Below, one piece after another: positions 35,266 through 42,844 of a DNA stretch of 64,000 nucleotides. This DNA comes from Streptomyces sp. Ag109_O5-1 (GTDB lineage: Bacteria > Actinomycetota > Actinomycetes > Streptomycetales > Streptomycetaceae). The stretch is from assembly GCF_003814875.1 (NCBI RefSeq), contig NZ_RKQF01000001.1:5332001-5396000 (forward strand). The letters are read 5' to 3'. A model generated the notes under the pieces. The model was not told the DNA's origin. It saw only the letters and a list, made by a program, of their open reading frames with translations, and made no database searches. The number at the start of each line of letters is the position of its first letter. Positions within the stretch are counted from its first letter, which is position 1. The position numbers and the translations under genes are program-made.

Positions 35266-36386
35266 CGCACGCCCGCCTTCAGCACGTCGCGTCCGAGCGG
35301 ATCACGGACCTGGCTGCACCGCGTCCACGCCGTCACCTCGCGCTCGTCCGGCTCGGCGATCTCGTCCGGCTCAGCCGGCGGCTCCTGGTCGAGCAGTTGG
35401 TGCTCGCGGCACCAGGCGTCGTTGTAGACGGTCTCCAGGTAGCGGTGCGGGCCGTCGGGGAAGATCGCGGCGATGCGCGTCCCGGCGGGGTACGTCCGTG
35501 CCGCCCACCCGGCCACCAGCGCCACCGCCCCGACACTCCAGCCTCCGGACGCGTAGTGGCGGCGGGCCAGCTGTCGGCAGGCCCATACCGCCTCGGCCGG
35601 GCCCACCCAGTGAACCTCGGCGAAGGCGCCGTAGTCGACGTTGGAGGGATGGATGCTGGAGCCGAGCCCGCGCATGAGACGCGCGCGTGCGGGCTGTCCG
35701 AAGATCGTCGAGCCGGTCGCGTCCACGCCGATGAGCCGCAGCTCGGGGAAGGACTCACGCAGCCCCGCCGCGACCCCGGCCGAGTGGCCGCCCGTTCCCA
35801 CGGCGGCCACCAGGACGTCGATCCGGCCGATCTGGGCAATGAGCTCGGCGGCCAGCGGTCGGTAGGCGGCCCTGTTGTCGGGGTTGTGGTACTGGTCCGG
35901 GCAGTAGGCGTCGGGGGCCCTGTCCAGGAGCTCGGCCACGCGCTCGCGGCGGGCCCGCTGCCAGCCGCCGTCGGCATGCGGTGCGGCCACCTGGTCGACG
36001 TGCGCGCCCAGGGCGGTGAGCAGCCGGACCATCGACGGCTCCATGCCAGGGTCGGTGACGACGGTGACCGGATGACCGTAGGTCAGTCCGGCCAGGACGA
36101 GGCCCAGGCCGAGGGTGCCGCTGGACGACTCGACGACGGGAGCGCCGGGCAGGAGTTCGCCGCGCCGGCGCGCTTCACCCACCATGTGCAGGCCGGGGCG
36201 GTCCTTGATACCGCCGGGATTGGCGCCTTCCAGCTTGGCGTAGAAGCCGCGTCCCGGCGGGGCGAACGGCTTCTCGATCCACAGCACGGGTGTGTTGCCG
36301 ACCAGGTCGGCGGGGCGGCGGGCGATGGGAGGGATAGGGGCGGTGGCCCTGATGGGCAGGGCGGATTCGAGCAGGGAGAGATCCAT
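35262..36386 (-). CDS. PLP-dependent cysteine synthase-like enzyme
   Basis: A 374-aa fold-type II PLP enzyme. The PLP lysine lies in GANPGGIKDRPG (the usual form is NPxxSxKDR), the substrate loop is ESSSGTLGLGL (usual SSGNTG, here T-L-G), and the phosphate loop is VGTGGHSAG. The C-terminal extension beyond the core (about 320-374, DQEPPAEPDEIAEPDERE) is acidic. ATG 36386 has GGAG upstream. Relatives make cysteine, cystathionine, or 2,3-diaminopropionate for metallophores. Coupling to an MFS transporter and a His-rich protein suggests a secreted small molecule, which is inference. Confidence 0.85.
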   Translation of the reverse strand: MDLSLLESALPIRATAPIPPIARRPADLVGNTPVLWIEKPFAPPGRGFYAKLEGANPGGIKDRPGLHMVGEARRRGELLPGAPVVESSSGTLGLGLVLAGLTYGHPVTVVTDPGMEPSMVRLLTALGAHVDQVAAPHADGGWQRARRERVAELLDRAPDAYCPDQYHNPDNRAAYRPLAAELIAQIGRIDVLVAAVGTGGHSAGVAAGLRESFPELRLIGVDATGSTIFGQPARARLMRGLGSSIHPSNVDYGAFAEVHWVGPAEAVWACRQLARRHYASGGWSVGAVALVAGWAARTYPAGTRIAAIFPDGPHRYLETVYNDAWCREHQLLDQEPPAEPDEIAEPDEREVTAWTRCSQVRDPLGRDVLKAGVR

Positions 36387-36518
36387 GGTCGTACGGCTCC
36401 TTCGCACCCGCCGCTCGGGCGGGCGCGGTGCAGGCGGTGCGGGGGCGCGCGGGCACGCCGAGCCGCGATCCGGCGCCTGCGGGGCGCGGAACCGATCGGA
36501 ACGGCGTGCGGGGCGTGC

Positions 36519-36941
36519 CTATTGCCGCCAGAGGCAGTGCCGTACGCACGCGGATCTGCCGCCGTCCGGTGCGGAATCACCGTCCGCCGGACCTGCGCGG
36601 CCGAGCCAGGGGTGCGTGTCGGGGCGGTCGACGACCGGTTCGAGGAGTTGCGGGGCGTGGACCGGAAGGCCGGCGGAGTCCCGGACGCGGTCGACCGCGT
36701 GCTGCAAGGTGTCGTCGGAGGGGTCGCCGTGGTGGTGACCGTGATCGGTGCCGGACGCCACCTGCTCCTTCGCCGTCAACAGCTGGACGTGCGTGATGGT
36801 GATCGGCTGGTGCGGGCCGAGGAACGCAGGCCCGTGCAGGGCGCCCACCAAGTGGGACGCCACCAGCAGGATCAGCCCGAGGAGCAGGACGGTCGGCAGG
36901 GGGCGATGCTGAGCGCGCCTGCCGACCATCGTACGGATCAC
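36519..36941 (-). CDS. His-rich small membrane protein, unknown function
   Basis: A 140-aa protein with one N-terminal hydrophobic helix (about residues 15-38) and a predicted external part holding THVQLLT, then DHGHHHGD and many Asp/Pro residues. The His cluster suggests metal binding. The C-terminus ends with CVRHCLW. It resembles short actinobacterial DUF6153-like proteins, but only weakly. It is upstream of, and on the same strand as, the cysteine-synthase-like gene (132-bp gap). Confidence 0.6.
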   Translation of the reverse strand: MIRTMVGRRAQHRPLPTVLLLGLILLVASHLVGALHGPAFLGPHQPITITHVQLLTAKEQVASGTDHGHHHGDPSDDTLQHAVDRVRDSAGLPVHAPQLLEPVVDRPDTHPWLGRAGPADGDSAPDGGRSACVRHCLWRQ

Positions 36942-36983
36942 GTACGGATCGTAGTCGATTAATTACGTAGCGGCATCTTATGC

Positions 36984-37136
36984 CAGTGCCTACGCGAAGA
37001 GGCCGCCCACGACCAACTGAAGGACGTCTTCGCTCTCTCCGACGCGACCGACGTACGGTCCTTCGCCAAGGAGAAGGGCCTGGCCTGGGTGTCCATGTGG
37101 GCCACCTTCCGGGACCGGCAGTGCGACAAACGGTGA
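36984..37136 (+). pseudogene. GH18 chitinase-like C-terminal fragment; rest of 36942-37379 has no clear gene
   Basis: The frame DVFALSDATDVRSFAKEKGL, AWVSMWATFRDRQCDKR then TGA resembles the last helix and WxxxRDxxC strand of GH18 chitinases. About 50 codons remain; the rest of the enzyme is absent. The following 37137-37379 has a short minus-strand frame rich in Ala/Glu (AAVLDVAPAAWDALDEVF) that I could not assign, and the promoter and AGGAGG site of the hydrolase gene. The 36942-36983 stretch is AT-rich, with ATTAATTACGTA, and is likely promoter for the His-rich gene. Confidence 0.5.
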
Positions 37137-37379
37137 TCGCCATCGCGCTGACCCTGCCGGCACTTCCCGCCGCAGACGCTTGAGTTCTTCCTTCTCGTCG
37201 GGGGCACGCCAGAACACCTCGTCCAGCGCATCCCACGCGGCCGGCGCCACATCCAGTACCGCGGCGACCTCATAGACAGCTGTCTCGCGGCAACACGCCT
37301 GGCCATCGCGCAAAAATAGGCACTAAATGTGCAGAATGGCGCAATGTTGCATATTTAATCTCTCGCAGGAGGAAATGCC

Positions 37380-38066
37380 ATGGCGGGCAAGCCCAGCATT
37401 GTCTTCGCTCACGGACTCTGGGCGGATGGGTCGTGCTTCAACAAGCTCATCCCCACGCTCCAGGCTGAAGGGCACGAGGTGTTCGCGTCACAGCACGGCC
37501 TCGACTCGCTCGAAAGCGACGTCGCGTGCGTCAACTTCACGCTCAACCACGTCCCCGGCCCGATCGTGCTGGTCGGTCACTCCTACGGCGGGACCCTGAT
37601 CACCAAAGCGGGCACCCACGACCGCGTCGGCGCTCTGGTGTACATCGCCGCGCTCGCCCCGGACGAGGACGAGACGTCGCAGGAACAGCAGGACAAATTC
37701 CCCCGCACGCCCATCTTCGAGCACGTGGAGGTCGCTGACGGCCGCGTGTGGCTCAAGCCCTCAGGCGTCCCGCACTTCTGCGGCGACCTCCCGGAAGCGG
37801 AGCAGAAGCTCGTCCTGGCGACGGGCGCAGTGCCCGTGGCGGACCTGTTCAACCAGCAGGTTCCCGGCACCGCCTGGCGGACGAAGCCAAGCTGGTACGT
37901 CGTCGCCAACAACGACCACACCGTGCACCCCGACCTGGAGCGGTCCGCCGCCGAGCGCATGGGCGCCAAAGTCCGTCCCGTGGACAGCAGCCACGTTCCC
38001 ATGCTCTCGCACCCCGACTTCGTCCTCGATGTGATCCGTGAGGCCGCGAAGTCCCTCGACGCCTAG
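37380..38066 (+). CDS. Alpha/beta hydrolase
   Basis: A 228-aa hydrolase with the nucleophile elbow GHSYGG (Ser about residue 69), an Asp in VANNDHTVHP and the catalytic His in SSHVPMLSHPDFV. It lacks a large cap domain and fits the AbhD/esterase-like group with the N-terminus IVFAHGLWADGSCFNKLIP, common in Streptomyces. ATG 37380 follows AGGAGG. It is intact and is the last gene before the right repeat of the element. Confidence 0.88.
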   Translation: MAGKPSIVFAHGLWADGSCFNKLIPTLQAEGHEVFASQHGLDSLESDVACVNFTLNHVPGPIVLVGHSYGGTLITKAGTHDRVGALVYIAALAPDEDETSQEQQDKFPRTPIFEHVEVADGRVWLKPSGVPHFCGDLPEAEQKLVLATGAVPVADLFNQQVPGTAWRTKPSWYVVANNDHTVHPDLERSAAERMGAKVRPVDSSHVPMLSHPDFVLDVIREAAKSLDA

Positions 38067-38134
38067 GCCAAGCCGACAACGACCGTTCCCCGTGAAATCC
38101 CAGGTCAGCACCCTCCCACCGCCAATCGCTGCCC

Positions 38135-38266
38135 GAGTGGCAGGACTTCTCGCATCGGCTGCATGAGGCGGGGCATCAGCCGTACTGCCGCCTGGTGTGG
38201 CCCTGAGCCGGGGTTTTGTGCGGATCGGGCGGGGTCTTCGGGCCTCGCCCTTTTGGGTGCCGGGGG
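38135..38266 (+). repeat. Right direct repeat (attR-like)
   Basis: A copy of the last ~23 codons of gene 32111-32785 plus terminator, without the rest of the gene. It reads LPEWQDFSHRLHEAGHQPYC and RLVWP before TGA. Identity to the left copy is high except a 3-bp length difference and scattered changes. Confidence 0.85.
38227..38254 (+). terminator. Terminator copy inside the right repeat
   Basis: Same sequence as 32806-32835: GGGCGGGG / CCTCGCCC stem then TTTT. It could now end transcription of the hydrolase gene. Confidence 0.7.
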
Positions 38267-38269
38267 TCG

Positions 38270-39313
38270 TCACGCCTTCCACCGGTGTGTGCCCGGTCGC
38301 CGAAGGCGGGCGGCTTCCGCGTCGTAGCCGCGGCGCGCTCCGGAGAGGGTGTGCGGGAGGCGGACGAGCAGGAGTGCGGCCGTCACGGCGGAGGTGGCCA
38401 GACCGGCCCCGAGCGTGAGGCCGGCCATGGCCGGCACGGAGGTGAGCGGCCCCGTCCCGAACACCGGCCACAGCGCGTCGCGGAACGCCGTCGCCACACT
38501 GATCGCGACGCATCCGGCGACCATCGACGCCTCGGCGATGCGGCGGGGCCGGGTGCGCGGCGGGCGGGCGATGAATCCGGCGACCGCGTTGCTGATCACG
38601 CAGAAGGCCAGGTAGGAGGTCGCCGCGACGATCAGGAACCAGGCGGTGAGCAGCGGATCCGTCCAGCCCTCCCCGATGGCCTGGGCACCGGTCACGGCCA
38701 GCGCCGCAAGTGTGCTCAGCACGGCGAAGACCGTCATCGCGCGGCGGCGCACCCAGACCGCGGCCTCCGGTCCGACCCGGTGCCGCAGCACGGGAGTCCT
38801 CTGGCAGAGATACAGGGCGTCGTCGAGCCAGTCGTGCCGCCGGCCGCGGAACGCGCCGCGCCGCCGGCTTTCGCGCACGAGCGGTACGGCCACCGCCGCG
38901 GTGAGTACGGAGCCGACGGCCAGCCCGCCGATCAGCACCCGGATCCACGTCCCCTCGAGCGAGGAAGGTGTCCGGGCGACTACCGCGGCCCACTCGGTCG
39001 CCAGCGTGAGCCCGACCAGCGTGGTCATCGCGCCCGCCGCACGCACCGTCTGCCGCGCCCGGTCCGCACCACCGGACGCCCGCCACGCGAGCAGCCGTAA
39101 CGCGATCACCACCGCGAGCATCGGCACCGTGAACTGGGTCAGGGACACCACCACGTCGTACGGGTCGTCCTGCCACGGACTGGCCGCCCTTACCGTCTTG
39201 TCCTGGGTCTCCAGCACCGTCAACGCCTCGAAGACACCGGCGGCACCGAGGCTTGCCCAGACCACGGCCGCCGAAGCCCGGCCGTTCTCCTCATCGGGTT
39301 CCATGGGTTCCAT
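38270..39313 (-). CDS. Polytopic membrane protein, unknown function
   Basis: A 347-aa protein with about eight hydrophobic helices, including AAVVWASLGAAGVFEALTVL and LTQFTVPMLAVVIALRLLAW, separated by short basic loops, and a basic C-tail (GARRGYDAEAARLRR). No family was recognised. ATG 39313 is chosen; an ATG 9 bases downstream is equally possible, and the longer frame would need TTG. It is divergent from a padR operon, with operator-like repeats between them, so joint control is likely. Confidence 0.7.
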   Translation of the reverse strand: MEPMEPDEENGRASAAVVWASLGAAGVFEALTVLETQDKTVRAASPWQDDPYDVVVSLTQFTVPMLAVVIALRLLAWRASGGADRARQTVRAAGAMTTLVGLTLATEWAAVVARTPSSLEGTWIRVLIGGLAVGSVLTAAVAVPLVRESRRRGAFRGRRHDWLDDALYLCQRTPVLRHRVGPEAAVWVRRRAMTVFAVLSTLAALAVTGAQAIGEGWTDPLLTAWFLIVAATSYLAFCVISNAVAGFIARPPRTRPRRIAEASMVAGCVAISVATAFRDALWPVFGTGPLTSVPAMAGLTLGAGLATSAVTAALLLVRLPHTLSGARRGYDAEAARLRRPGTHRWKA

Positions 39314-39321
39314 GGGCCGCC

Positions 39322-39371
39322 ATAGTACGCGTCTCGTAGTACGTGACAAGTAGTATCGCGGCTCGTATCAT
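39322..39371. promoter_or_regulatory. Candidate PadR operator cluster
   Basis: Within 50 bases occur ATAGTACG, CGTAGTACG, AGTAGTATCG and CGTATCAT; the second is almost self-complementary and the first and last are near inverted copies. The cluster is between the divergent membrane-protein gene and padR, where an autoregulating PadR dimer would bind. Confidence 0.5.
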
Positions 39372-39395
39372 GCGAAGCCGGAGGCAAGGAGGCCC

Positions 39396-39707
39396 ATGCA
39401 CAGCAACGACGCCCAGATGCTCGTGCTCACCGTGCTCGCGGACGGCCCGCTGCACGGGTACGCCATCAACACCGCGATCGAAGAGCTCACCGGCAGCAGG
39501 CTCGGCCCCGGCAGCCTCTACGGAGCCCTGTCCCGGCTGGAGGCACGCGAGCTGATCCGGCCCGCGGACGAGACGGCCGAGGCCCAGGAGCGCCACCGCA
39601 CCATGCAGATCACCGACACGGGCCGCGACCAACTGCGCGTCGAACTCCAGCAGATGGCCCGCATCTCCGCCGTCGGCCTGCGAGCGCTGGGGATCGCCCC
39701 GGCATGA
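39396..39707 (+). CDS. PadR family regulator
   Basis: A 103-aa short PadR-type winged-helix repressor: GPLHGYAINTAIEELTG, LGPGSLYGALSRLEARELI (recognition helix and wing) and a C-terminal dimer helix. A strong AAGGAGG lies before ATG 39396. Its last 4 bases overlap the next gene. Small PadR proteins paired with a membrane protein often sense membrane-active compounds. Confidence 0.92.
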   Translation: MHSNDAQMLVLTVLADGPLHGYAINTAIEELTGSRLGPGSLYGALSRLEARELIRPADETAEAQERHRTMQITDTGRDQLRVELQQMARISAVGLRALGIAPA

Positions 39708-40468
39708 GCGCGGCCACGCTCCTGACCCGGCTCTACCCACCGGCCGTTCGCGAGCGATGGGGCGAGGACATCGGTCACGAGGTGTCCGCATCGGGAATCC
39801 GGTCCTGGCCCGACGCCCTCGCGGGGGCCGCGCGACTCTGGCTCCACCCCGCCGACTGGCCCGAGACGTTCACCGGCCAGACCCGCCGCGTCCTGACCGT
39901 CGCCCTCTTCGCGCTCACCGCGGTCACCGGGCTGCTGCTGCGCTCGGCCGAACCGTCCGCCGCCGTGACGGCCGGCTTCCGCCACCCCGCCACCAGCCTG
40001 TGGCTCGTCCCGCTCCTGTTCGGCATCGGCCTCGCCGCACCGCTTCCACCGCTGAGCGGCGAGGCACTGCGCCGCGTGACCGCCGCGGCGGTCCGCACCC
40101 TGGCCGCCCCGGCCACCGCGGTCGCGGCCATGTGCCTGACCGCGTGGAGCGGCATCGCCGAACACCTCACAGGCCTCGCCGACGCCGCCATGGTCCTCTA
40201 CTACTGGCTCACGCTCGGATTCGTCGCGTTCCGTCTGTGCACCCTCGTAGCCCACATCGCCCGGACCGCCGCCCTGCCGACGACGCGCCGACTGTCGACG
40301 GCCCTTCTGTACGTCGGAACGGGACTTGCCCTCGCCGCGAGCCAGAACCTCCTCGCCGCCGTCGGGACCGCTCCTCGCCCGGGCCCGCTCTCCGAGTCCC
40401 TGGCACTGGGTCTCCTGGCCGCCACGGCAATCAGCACCGGCCGCGATCTACGGCGCACGAGGGCATAG
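39704..40468 (+). CDS. Membrane protein co-translated with PadR
   Basis: A 254-aa protein with a soluble N-terminus typical of PadR partners (LLTRLYPPAVRERWGEDIGHEV) and about five or six hydrophobic helices. ATG 39704 overlaps the padR stop (ATGA). No enzyme motif is seen. The N-terminal segment resembles proteins encoded after PadR regulators in other actinobacteria, so it may be the target or sensor of the pair. Confidence 0.8.
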   Translation: MSAATLLTRLYPPAVRERWGEDIGHEVSASGIRSWPDALAGAARLWLHPADWPETFTGQTRRVLTVALFALTAVTGLLLRSAEPSAAVTAGFRHPATSLWLVPLLFGIGLAAPLPPLSGEALRRVTAAAVRTLAAPATAVAAMCLTAWSGIAEHLTGLADAAMVLYYWLTLGFVAFRLCTLVAHIARTAALPTTRRLSTALLYVGTGLALAASQNLLAAVGTAPRPGPLSESLALGLLAATAISTGRDLRRTRA

Positions 40469-40550
40469 GCCCTGGCGCGACCCGCGCTCCGCGATCGCAG
40501 GGTGACCGGCACCGCCGAACCGTTCCCGACCGCTGCCCCGGGAGGGGCCG

Positions 40551-40650
40551 ATGACCGTCGTATCCCCGAAGGTCGTTGTCGTCGTGCCGACCTGCAACGA
40601 GCGGGGCAACCTGCCCGTCCTGGCCGGCCTGCCCGCGAACCTGCCACACA
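40551..40650 (+). pseudogene. Glycosyltransferase 2 (polyprenol mannose synthase-like) N-terminal scrap
   Basis: ATG 40551 begins MTVVSPKVVVVVPTCNERGN and continues LPVLAGLPANLP, the N-terminal Rossmann strand of dolichol/polyprenol-phosphate mannosyltransferases (VVVPTYNERxNLP). After about 33 codons the similarity ends; the remaining frame to 40784 is not glycosyltransferase. The rest of 40469-40859 shows no gene, only two CCATAGAGA repeats (40759-40790) and the tandem repeat below. Confidence 0.6.
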
Positions 40651-40800
40651 GCCAAGGACGGACTCGGCCGCGCCTCAGGGCATCGCGGCCCGACGCCGTC
40701 CACGGCCTCTGCGACGCCTGCGGTCACCGCCTGCCGGCGGCCGCGGGCGACCGTGAACCCATAGAGACCAAAAGGGACCCATAGAGATGGCTCCCTTGTC

Positions 40801-40860
40801 TGAGAATTGCTGAGAATTACCGAGAATCGCCGGGCAACGCTGGGAAACGCTGGGAATTCT
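40801..40860. repeat. Six tandem 10-bp units at the end of the two-component operon
   Basis: Sixty bases divide exactly into six decamers with consensus TGAGAATTGC; the last units drift to TGGGAAACGC and TGGGAATTCT. The final TCT/CA overlaps the stop codon of the response-regulator gene. TGAGAATT at the left and AATTCTCA at the right are inverted copies, so the array can also fold. Confidence 0.75.
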
Positions 40861-41528
40861 CAGTCCGAGTTGGGGCGGGCGAGACCGTGGTCGTAGGCGA
40901 AGATGACCGCCTGGATGCGGTCGCGGGCGCCGATCTTGGCCAGGACGCGGCCCACGTGGGTCTTCACGGTGGACTCGGACACCACGAACCGGGTGGCGAT
41001 CTCGCCGTTGGTCCAGCCCCTGCCGATGGCGACGAGGATCTCGCGCTCGCGCTCGGTGAGGGAGCCCAGCCTCGGGTCCCGCACGGAGTCCCCGGGGTGG
41101 GCCGGGACGTAGCGGGTGAACTCGTCGAGGATGCGGCGGGTGAGGGCGGGTGCGATGACCGCGTCCCCGGCGGCCACGGCCCGGATGCCGGCGAGGAGTT
41201 CCTCGGGGCGCACGTCCTTGAGGAGGAAGCCGCTGGCACCGGCGCGCAGGGCCGCGTGGACGTACTCGTCGAGGTCGAAGGTGGTGAGCACGAGGACGCG
41301 CGAACGGTCACCGGCGGCGACGATACGGCGGGTGGCCTCGATGCCGTCCATGCCGGGCATCCGTACGTCCATCAGGACGACGTCGGGGCGCAGTTCGGCG
41401 GTCTTGCGGACGGCCTCGGCGCCGTGGGCGGCCTCGCCGACGACCTCGGTCTCGGGGACGGAGTCCAGGAGGATGCGGAAGCCGTAGCGTTGCAGCGGCT
41501 GGTCGTCCACGACGAGCACGGTGGTCAC
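40860..41528 (-). CDS. NarL/LuxR-type response regulator
   Basis: A 222-aa regulator: receiver domain (residues 1-120) with DD pair near 8-9, phospho-acceptor Asp in PDVVLMDVRMPG and Lys in FLLKDV; LuxR HTH near 155-215 (LTEREREILVAIGRGWTNGEIA, STVKTHVGRVLAKIG). GTG 41528 has AAGGAG upstream and overlaps the kinase stop by 4 bp. It probably controls the ABC transporter genes upstream in the same run. Confidence 0.94.
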   Translation of the reverse strand: MTTVLVVDDQPLQRYGFRILLDSVPETEVVGEAAHGAEAVRKTAELRPDVVLMDVRMPGMDGIEATRRIVAAGDRSRVLVLTTFDLDEYVHAALRAGASGFLLKDVRPEELLAGIRAVAAGDAVIAPALTRRILDEFTRYVPAHPGDSVRDPRLGSLTEREREILVAIGRGWTNGEIATRFVVSESTVKTHVGRVLAKIGARDRIQAVIFAYDHGLARPNSD

Positions 41529-42823
41529 CGGACATCTCCTTGGGGGGTCAGGTCGAGGACGGCCTCGACGCTCCAGCCTCCGCCGCTCGCCGGTCCGGCG
41601 CTGACGGTCCCGCCGTAGAGGGCCGCCCGTTCCCGCATACCCACCAGGCCGTGTCCTTCCTCGTGCGGTCCCGGCGGGGCGGCCGGGCCGGTGTCCCGGA
41701 CCTGGATGGTCAGCCGGGTGTCCTTCTCGACGACCGCCAGGTGCACACAGGCATCGGGGTCGGCGTGCTTCAGGGTGTTGGTGAGGGCTTCCTGGACGAT
41801 CCGGTACGTCGTCAGCTGCACCCCGCTGTCCAGGGCGTCCACGTCTCCGGAGGTCCGGTAGACGATCTCGAGCCCGGCGGCGCGCACATTGGCGCACAGG
41901 GCGTCGATGTCCGCGATACCGGGCTGCGGGCTGAGTTCGGGCCCGCCAGGGGAGGCGCCCGCCGTCTCGCGCAGCACACCGAGCACGCGCCGCAGCTCGC
42001 CGAGGGCCTGCCGGCCGGTGTCGCCGATGAGCTGGAGGGCCTCCTTGCCGCGTTCGGGTGCGAGGTCGCTCGCGTAGGCGCCGGCGTCGGCGAGGGTGAT
42101 GATGACGGAGAGGTTGTGGCCGACGATGTCGTGCATCTCGCGGGCGACCCGGGTGCGTTCGGTGGCGGCGGCGAGCCTGCTGCGCTGGTCGCGTTCTATC
42201 TCCAGCCGGGCCGCCCGGTCGCGCAGTCCGGCGAGCTGGGCCCGGCGGATGCGGACCACCAGGCCGAGTGCGAGGGCCGCGGTCGCCGTGCTCAGCAGGA
42301 AGAACAGTGCGTCCCAGACGGACACGGCCACGGACGCCCGTACGGCGACCAGCACCATGGCGGCCGCCGTGGCGGCGCAGGCCCACGGCAGCTGCCGGAG
42401 CCGTCCGTGCAGGGCCAGGCTGTACAGCGCGACGAACAGGGCGACGTCCGCGCGCAGCGCCGCGCCGAGGGACCACTGCAGGACGAACACCGCGGCGACG
42501 GCCGCGAAGGCCGCCGCGGGCCTGCGCCGCCGCCACAGCAGGGGCAGCACCAGGCCGGCCTGCAGGGCGAGCATGCCCGCGAGGGGCAGCCGGGCGAAGG
42601 CGAACCAGAAGGGGTGACTGCCGTGCCGGTCGCCGTCCCGGTCGCCGGCACCGCCGTGGACCAGGTCGGGCAGGCAGAACATCAGGAAGACCAGGATCAC
42701 GACCGCGGTGTCCAGCACCCACGGATGTGTCCGGTCGGCCTGCCGCAACCGCCGGCCGCCCCGGGAGAGCCGGGCGACCAGCGGTCCCATCCCGCTGAGG
42801 TCATCGGTGGTCACGGACGTCAC
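41525..42823 (-). CDS. Sensor histidine kinase (HisKA_3 type)
   Basis: A 432-aa kinase of the NarX/DesK class. The N-terminal half has about five or six membrane helices with little external loop; the dimer/phospho-acceptor helix has REMHDIVGHNLSVI (His about 228) and the ATPase domain EALTNTLKHADP and GHGLVGMRERAALYGG. The lack of an extracytoplasmic domain suggests intramembrane sensing, often together with an adjacent ABC transporter, as here (21 bp downstream of the permease gene). Confidence 0.93.
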   Translation of the reverse strand: MTSVTTDDLSGMGPLVARLSRGGRRLRQADRTHPWVLDTAVVILVFLMFCLPDLVHGGAGDRDGDRHGSHPFWFAFARLPLAGMLALQAGLVLPLLWRRRRPAAAFAAVAAVFVLQWSLGAALRADVALFVALYSLALHGRLRQLPWACAATAAAMVLVAVRASVAVSVWDALFFLLSTATAALALGLVVRIRRAQLAGLRDRAARLEIERDQRSRLAAATERTRVAREMHDIVGHNLSVIITLADAGAYASDLAPERGKEALQLIGDTGRQALGELRRVLGVLRETAGASPGGPELSPQPGIADIDALCANVRAAGLEIVYRTSGDVDALDSGVQLTTYRIVQEALTNTLKHADPDACVHLAVVEKDTRLTIQVRDTGPAAPPGPHEEGHGLVGMRERAALYGGTVSAGPASGGGWSVEAVLDLTPQGDVR

Positions 42824-42844
42824 CTGTCCATGGTGCAGCAGAGG

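Larger units (their letters stand above)
32717..38266. mobile_element. Decayed integrative element between direct repeats (about 5.5 kb)
   Basis: The borders are two ~130-bp direct repeats (32717-32845 and 38135-38266) that contain the 3' end of gene 32111-32785 and its terminator. A tyrosine-recombinase C-terminus lies at the left border pointing to it, the usual place of int next to an attachment site. The cargo is part intact (MFS transporter, cysteine-synthase-like enzyme, His-rich protein, alpha/beta hydrolase) and part broken (int, second MFS, chitinase scrap). No excisionase, replication or transfer gene is seen, so it is not expected to move by itself. Confidence 0.7.

Noticed and set aside
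32786..38134. tRNA gene as integration target of the element
   Set aside because: No cloverleaf or CCA-end sequence was seen at either repeat; both repeats are the end of a protein gene with its terminator.
40801..40860. CRISPR-like array
   Set aside because: Units are 10 bp with no spacers and no cas gene is present.
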